Positions 1-10,924 of a stretch of 64,000 nt of DNA are shown here, in pieces. A program made the translations under genes and the position numbers. How positions within the stretch are numbered: the first letter of the stretch is position 1; every line of letters begins with the position of its first letter. The notes beneath the pieces were generated by a model, which made no database searches, had not been told where the DNA came from, and saw only the letters and a program-made list of their open reading frames with translations. Origin of the DNA: Synaphobranchus kaupii (Eukaryota; Chordata; Actinopteri; Anguilliformes; Synaphobranchidae); contig CM056389.1 of NCBI GenBank assembly GCA_029718625.1, forward strand, positions 20,493,381 through 20,557,380, read 5' to 3'.

Positions 1-560
1 GGTCGTTACCTCAGTGACGTCTAAGGTGTTTGCAAGGCGTGAAGCCTCCTGTCAGCAGCGAAGAGGCTGGAGTTTGACACAGTGAGGAGTGATATACCGA
101 GGTGTCGAAACACAATAAAGCCAATAAAGTGTCGAGTCATGCCTTACCAAGGAGGGAGGGAGCAGTAACTCTGCTTGGGGTTTATATACTGTAGTTAGCT
201 GCAATTTACAGCTTGTTCAATTTCAATGAGTACCGTGGGGCACGGACAATTTATAAGTTCATTTTTTAAAATGTGTTTCTTATTAATGACAAGGAAGGAC
301 ATGCTGTACATTTTATTTGACTAAAATTACATAATGGTGGGGTGTAATTCTGTTTAGCTGTGCTGCTAGTCTTGCTACTGAAACAGCACCGAGCTGTGCT
401 GCACTTGTGCTGTGGTTCTTGGCTATGCTGTGCTGGGCTGGGCTGCGGCTTCTTCTTTAGCAGAGCAAGCATTTAGGGCCACGAACATCCCTGGGTCACA
501 CAGTACAAGTTTTAAAAAGATTTTTTTAACACTTTGGGGTCACAACATTCTTGTTTCGGG
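1..560. other. Unassigned flank with degenerate minisatellite-like units
   Basis: I see no gene here. Positions 355-465 hold a few imperfect units resembling the G-rich minisatellite that begins near 590 (CTGTGCTGG and GGGCTGCGG words). The rest, including the first 300 bases, matches nothing I recognise. Confidence 0.5.
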
Positions 561-589
561 GCCACCAAAACTGTAAGGCCGACTCTGGT

Positions 590-1305
590 TCTTAACTGTG
601 CTGCAGTTTTTAGCTGTGCTGTAGCGCTGGGCTGCGGTTATTAACTGTGCACCGGGACTGGGCTGCGGTTCCTAGCTGTGCTGTTGGGCTGGGCTGCGGT
701 TCTTAGCTGTGCTGTTGGACCCGGCTGCAGTTCGTAGCTGTGCTGTTGGGCTGCGCTGCGGTTCCTAACTCTGCTGTTGGGCTGGGCTGCGGTTCTTAGT
801 TGTGCTGTTGGGCTGGGCTGCGGTTCTTAGCTGTGCTGTTGGACCCGGCTGCAGTTCCTAGCTGTGCTGTTGGGCTGCGCTGCGGTTCCTAACTCTGCTG
901 TTGGGCTGGGCTGGGGTTTTTAGCTGTGCTGTTGGGCTGGGGTTCTAAGCTGTGCTGCGGTTCTTAGCTGTGCTGTTGGGCTGGGCTGCGGTTCCTAGCT
1001 GTGCTGTTGGGCTGGGCTGCGGTTCCTAGCTGTGATGTTGGGGCCGGGCTGCGGTTCTTAGTTGTGCTGTTGGGCCGGGCTGCGGTTCTTAGCTGTGCTG
1101 TTGGGCTGGGCTGCGGTTCTAAGCTGTGCTGTTGGGCTGGCTTGCGGTTCCTAGCTGTGCTGTTGGGCTGGGCTGCGGTTCTAAGCTGTGCTGTTGGGCT
1201 GTGCTGCGGTTCTTAGCTGTGCTGTTGGGCTGGGCTGCGGTTCTTAGCTGTGCTGTTGGGCTGGGCTGCAGTTCTTAGCTGATCTGTTGGTCTGCAGCTG
1301 CTGTG
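590..1305 (+). repeat. G-rich minisatellite, about 31-bp unit
   Basis: Roughly 22 imperfect copies of a unit of about 31 bp built from GCTGTGCTGTTGGG followed by CTGGGCTGCGGTTC. Copies differ by single substitutions such as CCTAG versus CTTAG and GGACCCGG versus GGGCTGGG, and a few are shortened. Each unit contains two GGG runs on the plus strand, so single-stranded structure is conceivable, but the runs are too widely spaced to predict a stable quadruplex. Short open frames across the array are a by-product of the repeat. Confidence 0.9.
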
Positions 1306-2565
1306 CTGTGCTGTGTTTCAGACCTGGTCCAGAAAAGTGACTTAAGTGATGTGGGACAGCATCAACACACAATCCAGAAATCTATAGACGCTCATGACCT
1401 AGGGTGTGATCTTGTGGTTTCCGCAAGATGAGGTTTTCTTTTAGTCCACAGCAACAAGCAAAATCAGTATCAACAAGGCCAAGTTCTGAACTTCTGAACC
1501 ATTTGTGAACACAGAACAGCTGTCATTTCAATAAGTTGTACTACAAAATGTATTTTTGGATGCAGATTGGCCATTTCGGTGAATAGAGGGCCGAAAATGT
1601 CCTAAGTTTGATGAGAAAAGAAAAAAAAAAACCTTGAAGCCAGAAGGCATATCAGGAAGCAGGGACATTAAATAGAGTCTGTCAACAGTACAGACTCAGA
1701 GCCCAGAAAGGGGAGGAAACTGAGAAAGACACACAAAGACACAGATGCAGTCTTTTCTCCCGTTAGAGATGGTGGCAGAATGCCAGAGAACGAGGACAGT
1801 GTGTAACCGAGGCAAAAGCTGGAAAGAGAAATAACATAGCTACATAGCAATTTGAAGCAAAAATGAGAGGATGAAGGAACAAACGGAAAGATGGGACACT
1901 TCTAGAAGCTGTGTCATAACTGGGCGCGCAACGTTTTTCCTGACTTATTTTTAACCTGCAGTTCCATCCTCCAACAACAAGAGGTCCGTGCACCATTTTC
2001 TGAGAAGCATCGGAGATACTTGATAAAGTGATGAGATATATCAACAGGGGTAGATGACGGCATAACGCCATTCAGTAGCGCTAGCTTAGCACTTTTACGA
2101 CATCTGCAGGCACTTTGCGGCTGTTGATTTTGTCGTTTCTGATGGGATGATGAACTGGCTTGCTGTCGTGGTCTTCTTTTTTTTCTTTTTTGAAAAAATT
2201 TCAGCACCAAAAGTGGAACATCATGTCAAAACTGCTGTTTTAACGAGATAAATATTAGCTGTCATGTCTTATGATTCACCATAAATCGAGGCATATAATT
2301 TATATCACGTATAAAGCAGAAAAAATGGGAATAAAAGATTTCTTATTCTAGTAATCAGGGTTTAAGTAGCCCCCTTACATTAAGGTTTTGTTTGGTCGAT
2401 AATGGGCTGCTTTGTAGAAAAATCCATAATCCATAGCACAGCCATTCACAATGAATGGAAGATTTACTAAATGTTGCTACCATTCATTACCATTCATTTC
2501 ACACATTACTGCTAAAACGGTCTCTAATTTAACTTAGTGAAATAATCTTTATCTTTAGTCAAGAC
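1306..2565. other. No gene recognised
   Basis: AT-rich intergenic sequence. Minus-strand open frames between 1668 and 2210 overlap one another in different frames, contain low-complexity Lys/Arg/Ser/Gln runs and show no domain I know. Confidence 0.5.
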
Positions 2566-2569
2566 TCAA

Positions 2570-2670
2570 TAGAATAGAATAACTTTTATTTCCCGATAGG
2601 GAACTTCAGTTGTAGCCACCAGCAACAACAAAAAAGACAGACAGTGGGTCAGACCCACACAAACAAACAT
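2570..2670 (-). repeat. Dispersed repeat, LINE-like 3' tail
   Basis: A block with an AATAGAATAGAATAAC tail followed by TTTATTTCC and GGGAACTTCAGTTGTA. It recurs in the opposite orientation at about 10475-10590, where it ends in TATTCTATTCTATTC. A short simple tail joined to a shared 3' block is typical of a non-LTR retrotransposon 3' end. The family is not identified. Confidence 0.55.
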
Positions 2671-3042
2671 ATAAAATAATACAGCCAAACGTCATGATTA
2701 AAAATAGCCCCCGCTGTCCCGAGATGTCCAGTGTTATCAAGCAGTCCAACACACAAACTCCGCCTCCACGACTTTCCTCCATAGGCTAAATGATTAACTG
2801 AGTCAGGTGTTTTAGTGCTGAGTACACCAATAACCTGCACCCACAATGGCTCCTTTGACACCCCATGGTTTGGAAACTGTCACCAATATCTGAACACACT
2901 CGTCAGTTGGTACTGAATTGTATAACTGGCTCAGTTCCATGTGCAATGTCTGCTAGTTTTCAGTGTGTTTCAGCGTTTAAGTGCTAATTTGAAGTTACTG
3001 ATTGGCTAAAGAGTCCACACACCTTGTTTTTGAGGCCTAAAC

Positions 3043-3228
3043 CAGGGGTGGGGAACCTTATCCAAAAAGAGGCCGGTGTGGGTGCAGGTTTTTGAACTAG
3101 GACACCTGATTCTACTTATCAAGGTTTTGATTGAAGACCATGATTCATAAATTAGTAGAATCAGTGCTGGGCTAGATCAAAAACCTGTACCCACACCGGC
3201 CCTGTTGGGATGAGGTTCCCCACCCCTG
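3043..3228. mobile_element. hAT-type MITE with 8-bp target duplication
   Basis: A 186-bp palindromic element with terminal inverted repeats starting CAGGGGTGGGGAACCT and ending in the complement. It is flanked by a perfect 8-bp direct repeat, GCCTAAAC, at 3035-3042 and 3229-3236. The 8-bp duplication and CAGGGG ends are hallmarks of hAT-superfamily non-autonomous elements. A partial relative lies at about 8180-8325. Confidence 0.85.
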
Positions 3229-3800
3229 GCCTAAACCGTCTGCTGCTTGAAAGGAAGGCATAAATCCTGCAGACACTTTGGGCTGCAGTTTGAGAAGTCA
3301 TTCATTGTGAAATGTGGATTTGTTAGATTGTTAATTCATCTCAGCTGTATGGAAACATGTTAAAATATGGCCCATATCCCTATGAGAACATAAAGCCCGT
3401 ACTAGCCACAGACAGAAGCAGCCGACAGCAACCCACAGGAGTGTGATCTGACTGGGTGGCAGAGGATCCCAGTGTAATTACACGTTGTGCGAAAATTCAT
3501 GAGATACCATCTGCAAGCCAGCCAGCCGTTTGGTCCCCAGCTCTCGGGCATTAAGCCACGCACGTTAGCGTGCACACGCTTACACGCGCGGCCTTCAAAT
3601 ATGAGCAAATCACGCTTCAGGAATGAGGTGAAATTGGGAGTTAAGTGGCTTGGTGTGGCTTACCTCCAAACTGTTGGGTTTTCTGCCTGACAGTTAATCC
3701 CACATTATCGAGAGCATTGAGCAGCTAGATACCAGCTGTTCAAAAAACAACCAAGAAGTTTCAACCTTTCATGGGTTTAAAAAAAAAAAAAAATTATATA

Positions 3801-4714
3801 TACAGATCCTTTCCAAAAAATTTGAATATCATGGAAAAGTTGTTTTTTTTCCATAATTCCATTCAAAAAGTGAAACTTTCATAGATTATAGATTCATTAC
3901 ACGCAAAGTGAAATATTTCTAGCCTTTATTTGTTTCATTTTTCATAATTTTGGCTTACAGCTCCAGAAAACCCCCAAAACAGTATTTCAAGAAATTAGAA
4001 TAGTGTGTCGAAAATCAGCATTTACTTCAGTTATTTCAGAGAATGAGTGGAGTGGCTTGACTCGAGGAATCCGACAGTTGTAGCCCATGTCTCGGATACG
4101 TCTGTACGTGGTGGTTTTTGAAGCACTGACTCCAGCCTCAGTCCACTCCCTCTGCATCTCTGCCAAATTTTGGAATCGTCTTTGCTTGACAATCCGCTGA
4201 AGCCTACGGTCATCTCTTTTGCTTGTGCACCTTCTCCTGCCACATTTTTCCCTTCCACTAAACTTTCTATTGATATGCTTGGACACTGCACTCTGTGAAC
4301 AGCCAGCCTCCTTAGCGATGACCTTTTGTGGCTTACCCATCTTCTGGAGGGTGTCAATGATGGTCTTCTGGCCAATTGTCAAGTCTGCAGTCTTCCCCAT
4401 ACTGAACCAAACTGAGATAAACTTTGCAGGTGTTTTGAGTAAATTAGATGATAGTGTGACACTCAGTCTAAAACATTCATTCTCTGAAATAACTGAAGTA
4501 AATGCTGATTTTCTACACACTATTCTAATTTCTTGAAATACTGTTTTGGGGGTTTTCTGGAGCTGTAAGCCAAAATTATGAAAAATGAAACAAATAAAGG
4601 CTAGAAATATTTCACTTTGTGTGTAATTAATCTATAATCTATGAAAGTTTCACTTTTTGAATGGAACAACAACAACTTTTCCATGATATTCAAATTCTTT
4701 GGAAAGGATCTGTA
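3801..4714 (-). mobile_element. Internally deleted Tc1 element with long inverted repeats
   Basis: A 914-bp element bounded by TA dinucleotides. Its ends read TACAGATCCTTTCC on the left and GGAAAGGATCTGTA on the right. The inverted repeats are very long (about 3801-4048 and 4468-4714). Only the amino-terminal part of a Tc1 transposase lies between them, and the DDE catalytic domain is absent. The long repeats and missing core suggest an internal deletion derivative. Confidence 0.85.
3987..4400 (-). CDS. Truncated Tc1 transposase: DNA-binding domain only
   Basis: The frame starts at an ATG at 4398-4400 (MGKTADLTIGQKTII). It runs through the first helix-turn-helix (GKPQKVIAKEAGCSQSAVS), a basic linker of the GRRR type (CGRRRCTSKRDDR), and the second helix-turn-helix (TEAGVSASKTTTYRRIRDMG). 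After IPRVKP it passes directly into inverted-repeat sequence and stops at 3987. The family's DDE catalytic core is missing, so it cannot transpose on its own. The DNA-binding half is free of stops. Whether it is expressed is unknown; such a fragment could in principle occupy Tc1 ends as a competitor, but that is inference. Confidence 0.7.
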   Translation of the reverse strand: MGKTADLTIGQKTIIDTLQKMGKPQKVIAKEAGCSQSAVSKHINRKFSGREKCGRRRCTSKRDDRRLQRIVKQRRFQNLAEMQREWTEAGVSASKTTTYRRIRDMGYNCRIPRVKPLHSFSEITEVNADFRHTILIS

Positions 4715-5126
4715 TATATAAACATTTGGCATCCAACATGGGGCTATATCCAATTCCCACCACAATTTGGAATGGCTAATTGTCTGTAACTGCTTGCACA
4801 AACCCCAATGGTGATTCGGGAGAGTATAGACATCCATGGCTCACCTCCAAAACACACAGCAGACTACAGCAAAGTTTGCGTGGAGCGGAGTCGGAGAAAG
4901 AGCTTTCATATGCTGCTTTGATTGCAATCAACGGACGGCCGATCGACCAGCGGGGGTCGTGAGATAGCAATGAATGCAGAACGCTATCCGGCTGAACCCT
5001 CCCATTCCCTGGGTGACGCAATCGGCAAATTGCGCGTCGCCCTATGGAGATACTGGCCCCAGTCGGTACTGGCACAGTTCGGATGCGATCCAAGGTTGTG
5101 AGGCTCATCCATGCACCAGTGTGGTG
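4715..5126. other. Unassigned, moderately GC-rich segment
   Basis: A minus-strand frame of 148 codons (4776-5222) crosses this stretch but runs straight into the neighbouring MITE and has no domain I recognise. Its higher GC than the surroundings suggests an old repeat. I do not call a gene. Confidence 0.4.
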
Positions 5127-5134
5127 CCTTAACC

Positions 5135-5443
5135 TAGGGGTTGGCAACACCAGTCCTGGAGGGCCGTATCTGTTACTGTATTTCAGACTAACTTCTGTCC
5201 TTAATATAATTTGCCCAATCACTTACATTAGCTAATATTTTAGCTACATTCTGCGATATGAACAGCAGCTGATGAATGTTCTTGTGCCTGTGTGCATTTT
5301 AGTGCTTTATTGTGGTCTAATCTAATCTGCGAGTGAATCTGTGTTGTTGTGTATGACTAATTAGCTGGTTGAGCCAGGCTAAATTGTGGCCGCAAAAACT
5401 TGCATACACACCGACCCCCCAGGACTGGAGTTTCCCACCCCTG
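5135..5443. mobile_element. hAT-type MITE with 8-bp target duplication
   Basis: A 309-bp element with ends TAGGGGTTGGCAAC and CCCACCCCTG, flanked by a perfect 8-bp duplication CCTTAACC at 5127-5134 and 5444-5451. The interior contains the block around TGAACAGCAGCTGATGAATG, also found in the copies at 22332-22640 and 62972-63283, so these form one family. Confidence 0.85.
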
Positions 5444-5451
5444 CCTTAACC

Positions 5452-6560
5452 GAATGAGCCACCCAGCAGCCCCCCTTTCCTGCTTTTTTAAGGGATATAA
5501 AGAGACAGGGGAAGAGCTCACCTGTTGAAAATGGTGCTTCTTAGTGCCCGGTGATCTTGGAGGGGTTGCCAGTAGTAACTGATTGTAAGCTCCTCCCCCT
5601 TCCTTAAATGTGATGTCTGAATTCACCCAGATGTGGAAAATACAGGTCCAGAAAGTAGCACTCCTCCCCAGTATTTTGTTCCATTCACCTGGATTTGCTA
5701 ATTAGCACAGTTCTTCAGCTAGGAGATAGAGATAGATGGGCCGTGTCCGAATCAGCGCACTTGCCTACTATTGAGTATGCAGACAGTTGAGTATACTTTT
5801 TTTAAAAACTGTTAAGTAGGCGACAATTCTGAAAATTGTTCTTAATATCCCTGGATGATAGACTTCTTTCCAGGTTTTCGCTGATAATAGTATGGAGGAT
5901 ATTTTTTGCATACTGCATGTCACTAAACAGTATGCGGTAAGCAGTATACAGCATGCAAGTACACCGTAAGTCCACGCATTCCTTTACTTCCTGACCCCTG
6001 GACTTTCCACCACTGAATTCACCACAGGGGAAACGTGAACTTGAGTCCGGTTTTCATGAGGTTGACGACTCATTTATAACATTTGCATGCACTAGTGCAG
6101 TGATCTTCATTCCTGATTCTGGAGGGCCACAGGATCTCCTGGGCTTTGTTTTCACCTTAATATCAGCAATCAATTCAGCCCCAAGAAACCAGGTGAGGCG
6201 AGTTAACTGTGTAAACAAAATTAAAAATAAAAATAAAAACCAACTGATTAAGTCGGGTGTATGTAAACAAACAGAAATACTGCATTAAGCTGTGCTAATG
6301 CATTCCAGATACAGCTGCTTGCAAATCACAATATAAAATAAATAATGTGAAAGAATAATATGACAGAAGTCCAAGATTGATGGGGTGTTTGTTCCCTGGT
6401 GGCCACATGGGCTCAGAGCACCAACCTTGAGTTTTGATCTACTGCAAAAAACAACCTTAATTATATCCTCCTGCACGGATTCTTCAGGCAGATATAGAAA
6501 ATCAATATGTGGTTTTGTTGTACTTATCCATCATTGATACAACTATGAAAACCACACAGC
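5452..6560. other. No gene recognised
   Basis: AT-rich sequence with no convincing coding potential. Positions 5740-5990 have palindromic stretches with GTATGC and AAGTAGG words that suggest a decayed small DNA element, but no clear ends were found. Confidence 0.4.
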
Positions 6561-6566
6561 ACACAG

Positions 6567-7268
6567 CAGTCCAGCTCACTGGGAATGCATCAAACTGTCA
6601 GCAGTGAAAACAGGGACAAACAGAATTCCAGCTCACTGGGAATGCTTCAAACTGTCAGCAGTGAAAACAGGGACAAACAAAATTCCAGCTCACTGGGAAT
6701 GCTTCAATCCGTCAGCAGTGAAAACAGGGACAAACAGAATTCCAGCTCACTGGGAATGCTTCAAACTGTCAGCAGTGAAAACAGGGACAAACAGAATGCC
6801 AGCTCACTGGGAATGCTTCAATCCGTCAGCAGTGAAAACAGGGACAAACAGAATGCCAGCTCACTGGGAATGCTTCAAACTGTCAGCAGTGAAAACAGGG
6901 ACAAACAAAATTCCAGCTCACTGGGAATGCTTCAAACTGTCAGCAGTGAAAACAGGGACAAACAAAATTCCAGCTCACTGGGAATGCTTCAAACTGTCAG
7001 CAGTGAAAACAGGGACAAACAAAATTCCAGCTCACTGGGAATGCTTCAAACTCAGCAGTAAAAACAGAGACAAACATAATTCCAGCTCACTGGGAATACT
7101 TCAAACTGTCAGCAGTAAAAACAGGGACAAACAGAATTCCAGCTCACTGGGAATGCTTCAAACCATCAGCAGTGAAAATAGGGACAAACAGAATTCCAGC
7201 TCACTGGGAATGCTTCAAACTGTCAGCAGTGAAAACAGGGACAAACAGAATTCTAGCTCACTTGGATT
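6567..7268 (+). repeat. 57-bp minisatellite, about 13 copies
   Basis: A tandem array with the unit CAGCTCACTGGGAATGCTTC followed by AAACTGTCAGCAGTG and AAAACAGGGACAAACA. Copies are highly similar, and one near 7048 is shorter by a few bases. Because 57 is divisible by three and the unit lacks stops in two frames, long open frames with a 19-residue repeat appear (for example VSSENRDKQNSSSLGMLQT). There is no start context, splice signal or domain, so I treat it as non-coding. Confidence 0.9.
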
Positions 7269-8179
7269 GCTTCACATTCTGACAGCAGAATTATTCACGG
7301 AACAAAGAGATAACATTCTTCTGTAAAAGCACTTGTATGTCAATGGCCAGCATGCCCCCCCACAGACTCACACACACACATACGCATACACACACACACA
7401 AACAGAATGGCTTCATATTCAGTAAAACCTCATTTTTGGGATAGTTTTATACATCAAATGCTCTTTCTTCTTGAAAAAAGGTGTTATGACAAATTCACTA
7501 AAATAAATAGAGGGAGAGAGGGGAGCACGAGAGAGAGAGAGAGAGGGGAGCATAAGACAGGGTGAGAAAGAGAGAGAGCAAAGGTGAGCGGAGAGAGACG
7601 GGGAGAGAAAGAGGAAACTGTGGCCGTGTGAGCCTCCGAGGACCCTTGAAGGCTGGCAGGTGCCGGCAGCATGACCCTTCACGGCCGAGTTCACAGGACA
7701 CCTCACACTGAGAAGATGAGAAACCCAAGATAATGGGGCGATAAGCCATCACAAATAACCCTCCGGAGGGACAGTTCGTCCACCAGCTGGGGCCAAGCTG
7801 AGAATGGGAATGATTTACTCGCCTGTCCAAATGCATAGTGCGGAATGCTCACATCGCTGGGGTGTGTGACATCATAAGACTGTTCCTTTGTGACGAATAC
7901 TATAGATTCTATAAACTCACCAGATACTCTGCTCATTCCTTCCTTCTGTGCTCTCTATTCTTAACCATAGAAGGTTCCGGTTAGTAAAAGGAGCTTTGTC
8001 AGGAATCACAATATAACACTTTGTCTAAATATAGACTTGTCTAATCAGAATGCTTACGCATCTCAGTAGAGGAGACAGAATGTTCAACATTACGAGACCT
8101 GAGAGTTACAGGGTTCCATCTGCCATTTCTGCAGTTCTCAGATATTGTGCTTTACAGTTCATTGGTTTTATCACTTAGA
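7269..8179. other. Simple repeats and unassigned sequence
   Basis: A CA-rich stretch lies at 7365-7405 and a (GA)n-rich tract at about 7508-7615. The rest is unique-looking sequence without recognisable genes. Open frames over the GA tract are low-complexity Ser/Leu/Pro products. Confidence 0.6.
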
Positions 8180-8325
8180 ACAGGTGTGTGGAAGATTATC
8201 CAATAAGGGCAGGTGTGGGTGCAGGATTTTTTTATTTGGCCTAGCACCGAGACACCTGATTCACCTAATTACCTAATCATGGTCTTCAATCAAGACCTTT
8301 GATGAGTAGAATCAGTTGTCTTAGG
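8180..8325. mobile_element. Partial hAT-type MITE
   Basis: It shares GGTGTGGGTGCAGG, ACACCTGATTC and AATCAAGACCTTTGATGAGT with the intact MITE at 3043-3228. The right terminus is not recognisable, so this is a truncated or diverged copy. Confidence 0.6.
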
Positions 8326-10460
8326 GCCGGATTCAGAGATGGCCAACTTAAGTCATGCACTTAAGTGCCTCTCCTGCGCGGATTTAACGTGGGATGCAAT
8401 CCGCCGTATTCTAACCTGCGCTACGCAGATGCATTTCTCAAAAAGTGGGTAGCACAGGGCATGATATTCAAATGACCTGCCCCCTGGGTTGCCAGCTTTC
8501 TACTGAAAAAATGTGTGTGTGGGGGGTATACATTTTCAACGTGTCAGCATGCCTTTAATAACCGCATTTGCCTTTGTAAAATCAACTTGTAAAATTCAAC
8601 TGAATAATTTTGGAGAAGCTGTGCTGACACAAGTAGGCTACAAAATTGTCTCTCTGTCAAAGCAAATATGATGCAGACACTGTCTATCAATTAATCCATC
8701 TAATATTGGGCTGGTATGATATACCAGATGGTCAATCCTAGCCTACTCTTTCTATGACAGCTCTTTGATAATTGCAAGTTAGCTATGCAAAGGAAAATAT
8801 GACCAATATTATATAAAAATGCACTCATTCTAATATCCATTTATGCACATTAGGTGCTGTATTTTTCATAATAGTCTATTGGCGGCGCTAGACATAAACC
8901 ACCTTTTTTTCTGAACAGAGTTGCATTTTTTAAACACCACACATGTAAAGAATGGGAAAAAAAATACCGCATTTATTTGTGTATAACTAATTTAGGCTAG
9001 ATGTCACTTAGAACCTTGTCATTCTCACGTCAGAATTAGGGATACAGAGGAGAGTATCTTGAGGGCCAGTGGAATATGTGGGAATAATACCCTAAGACAC
9101 AAATTCAAAACAAGGATTAGACTACAGCGGAGACATTCTTATCAACGTCTTCTGGGAGGTGACAGCCAGTGGGAGACGGCCAATTCAGAGGCTGAAGTCT
9201 CATTTTTGCTCAACCGTGTAAGGTAACTAACTTTGGACTCCACAACTTTCCCAGAAATTTAGGAGGAATGTTCCAAACACATTACAGTTGAAACATGGTT
9301 TCCTGCATGTCCCCCTGGGGTGATACTATTCAGTTTTAACATTACAACAATAGAATTTGAATTGTGGATAGGCATTAGTGGTCTTTTTTGGGGGGGGGGG
9401 GGGGGGGGGGGGGCAGGGAGTTAGCAACATTTCACAAATCTGGCATTTCAATACTGGCATTCATAAAATGCTGCTGAAATGTATCCTCCATGATGTTTCG
9501 CCATCACACCAGGATAACCATTTGGGGATGTTACTGGAAGGTTTGTATGCAACACGCCTGGAGCATATTTTGTGTTTTGTCAGACCTTGTTTTTGGAACA
9601 ATAGAATAAGCTGCAGGATTATAGGTTATCGCACAACCAAATGGAAACCTAACCAGAACGTTCAACAATGTTCTGAATGCGCACGTGTTAGATGGGAATG
9701 TACAGAAAGAAACTGTATGTTTGTTTTCAAGCATAACACGATTGCACATCTCAATGTTAAATACGTCACTTAAAACACAAAGGCTTTCAAAATTGCGATA
9801 ATTTCCAGGGCTGGAGATGAAAAAGGACAAAATATTCTGTTCCCGCCTCCGTCGGCCATGACTAATGCCGACTGCAACTGACGGGCTCCCATCAGCCTTC
9901 AATTACGGCAGCAGTGATTCGTCGATAAAAACGAAGGCGTTCTTGAATGTCCAATTAAAACGACAAATTCAATTTGTCGGGAGGGGGGAAAAAATATACA
10001 CAGGCTGCAGCTGGAATACAATAATTCAGTCAGACAACATTAATGTCTCATTCACACCTTTTCTTCCCAGGATCAAGCCAGGCCGACCTGGTGTTTACCT
10101 TTTTCAAATTGCTTATGAGATGTGCGGTGAGCTGGAAGCAGGCCAAGTACGTCTTAATGGTTTCCCAGCCACCTGTGCCAGATGTGTGCTCCTGCGCTCC
10201 GCACTGGGGCTCAGGTGTGTGTCACATTGCCGTTAACGGTAACCCTTTAATGGCAGCGGTCCCGTTAACGGTTAGCAGGGACAGCTGATGTTGCGAGCAT
10301 TCATGCTATGCAAATACAATGGGGCTAGGCTCCACAAAATTACACGAAAGTGAAATATCCCTTTAAGGCGTAAGGTCACAAATGTGATTAGAATGTTCTT
10401 AATAGAATATTAAGTAATGCCAAATAAAGAAAACCACTTTTTCAGCAGAGTTGGCAATCC
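8326..10460. other. No gene recognised; contains a long poly-G run
   Basis: About 2.1 kb without a supportable gene. A run of about 24 consecutive G residues lies at 9390-9413. Frames at 9378-9902 and 9865-10288 overlap on both strands, and none carries a known domain or clear splice signals. Confidence 0.5.
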
Positions 10461-10474
10461 CTTTAACATGTTTG

Positions 10475-10590
10475 TTTGTGTTTTGTGGGTCTGCCCCACT
10501 GTCTATGTCTTTTTTTATTGCTGGTAACTACAACTGAAGTTCCCTCAAAGGAAAATAAAAGTTATTATATTCTATTCTATTCAAGCTTAG
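10475..10590 (+). repeat. Dispersed repeat, inverted relative of 2570-2670
   Basis: Contains GTCTGCCCCACTGTCT, CTACAACTGAAGTTCCC and the tail TATTCTATTCTATTC. This is the reverse of the block at 2570-2670, consistent with a LINE 3' end and its short simple tail. Confidence 0.55.
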
Positions 10591-10924
10591 TTGTCTTATA
10601 AGCTAATTCTCGCCTGTCTTCACTAGTGTCAAACAAAGCCCGGCCATTATCTCAAAAACTATAAATGGCACAAATATGGTTCACAACATTTTCTAAAGTT
10701 GAGAACTGTACCATTTTGGCTATGCAGTCAGAATTCACAGTTTCAATCCAGGTTCTGATACTTAATTGCAACAATGTATGTACAGAAAATGTTTTTAAAA
10801 AACTAACAAAAACATATACCAACATTCAAGTTTTAATATTGTTCCCTGGTGAGCTACAAAAGCAATGGAGGAAATAACTTGTTTGTGATTCCTCACTATG
10901 CTGCCTACCTGTGGTAAACATTTA

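Noticed and set aside
1763..2210. Basic Lys/Arg-rich frames as a nuclear protein
   Set aside because: Low complexity, overlapping in two frames, no conserved motif.
4776..5222. 148-codon minus-strand frame as a gene
   Set aside because: No recognised domain, it runs into a MITE, and there is no splice or start support.
6567..7268. CRISPR-like array
   Set aside because: The units are contiguous 57-bp tandem repeats with no unique spacers, in a vertebrate genome; it is a minisatellite.
9378..9902. Overlapping frames on both strands
   Set aside because: One begins in a poly-G tract; there are no domains, and reciprocal open frames on both strands point to chance.
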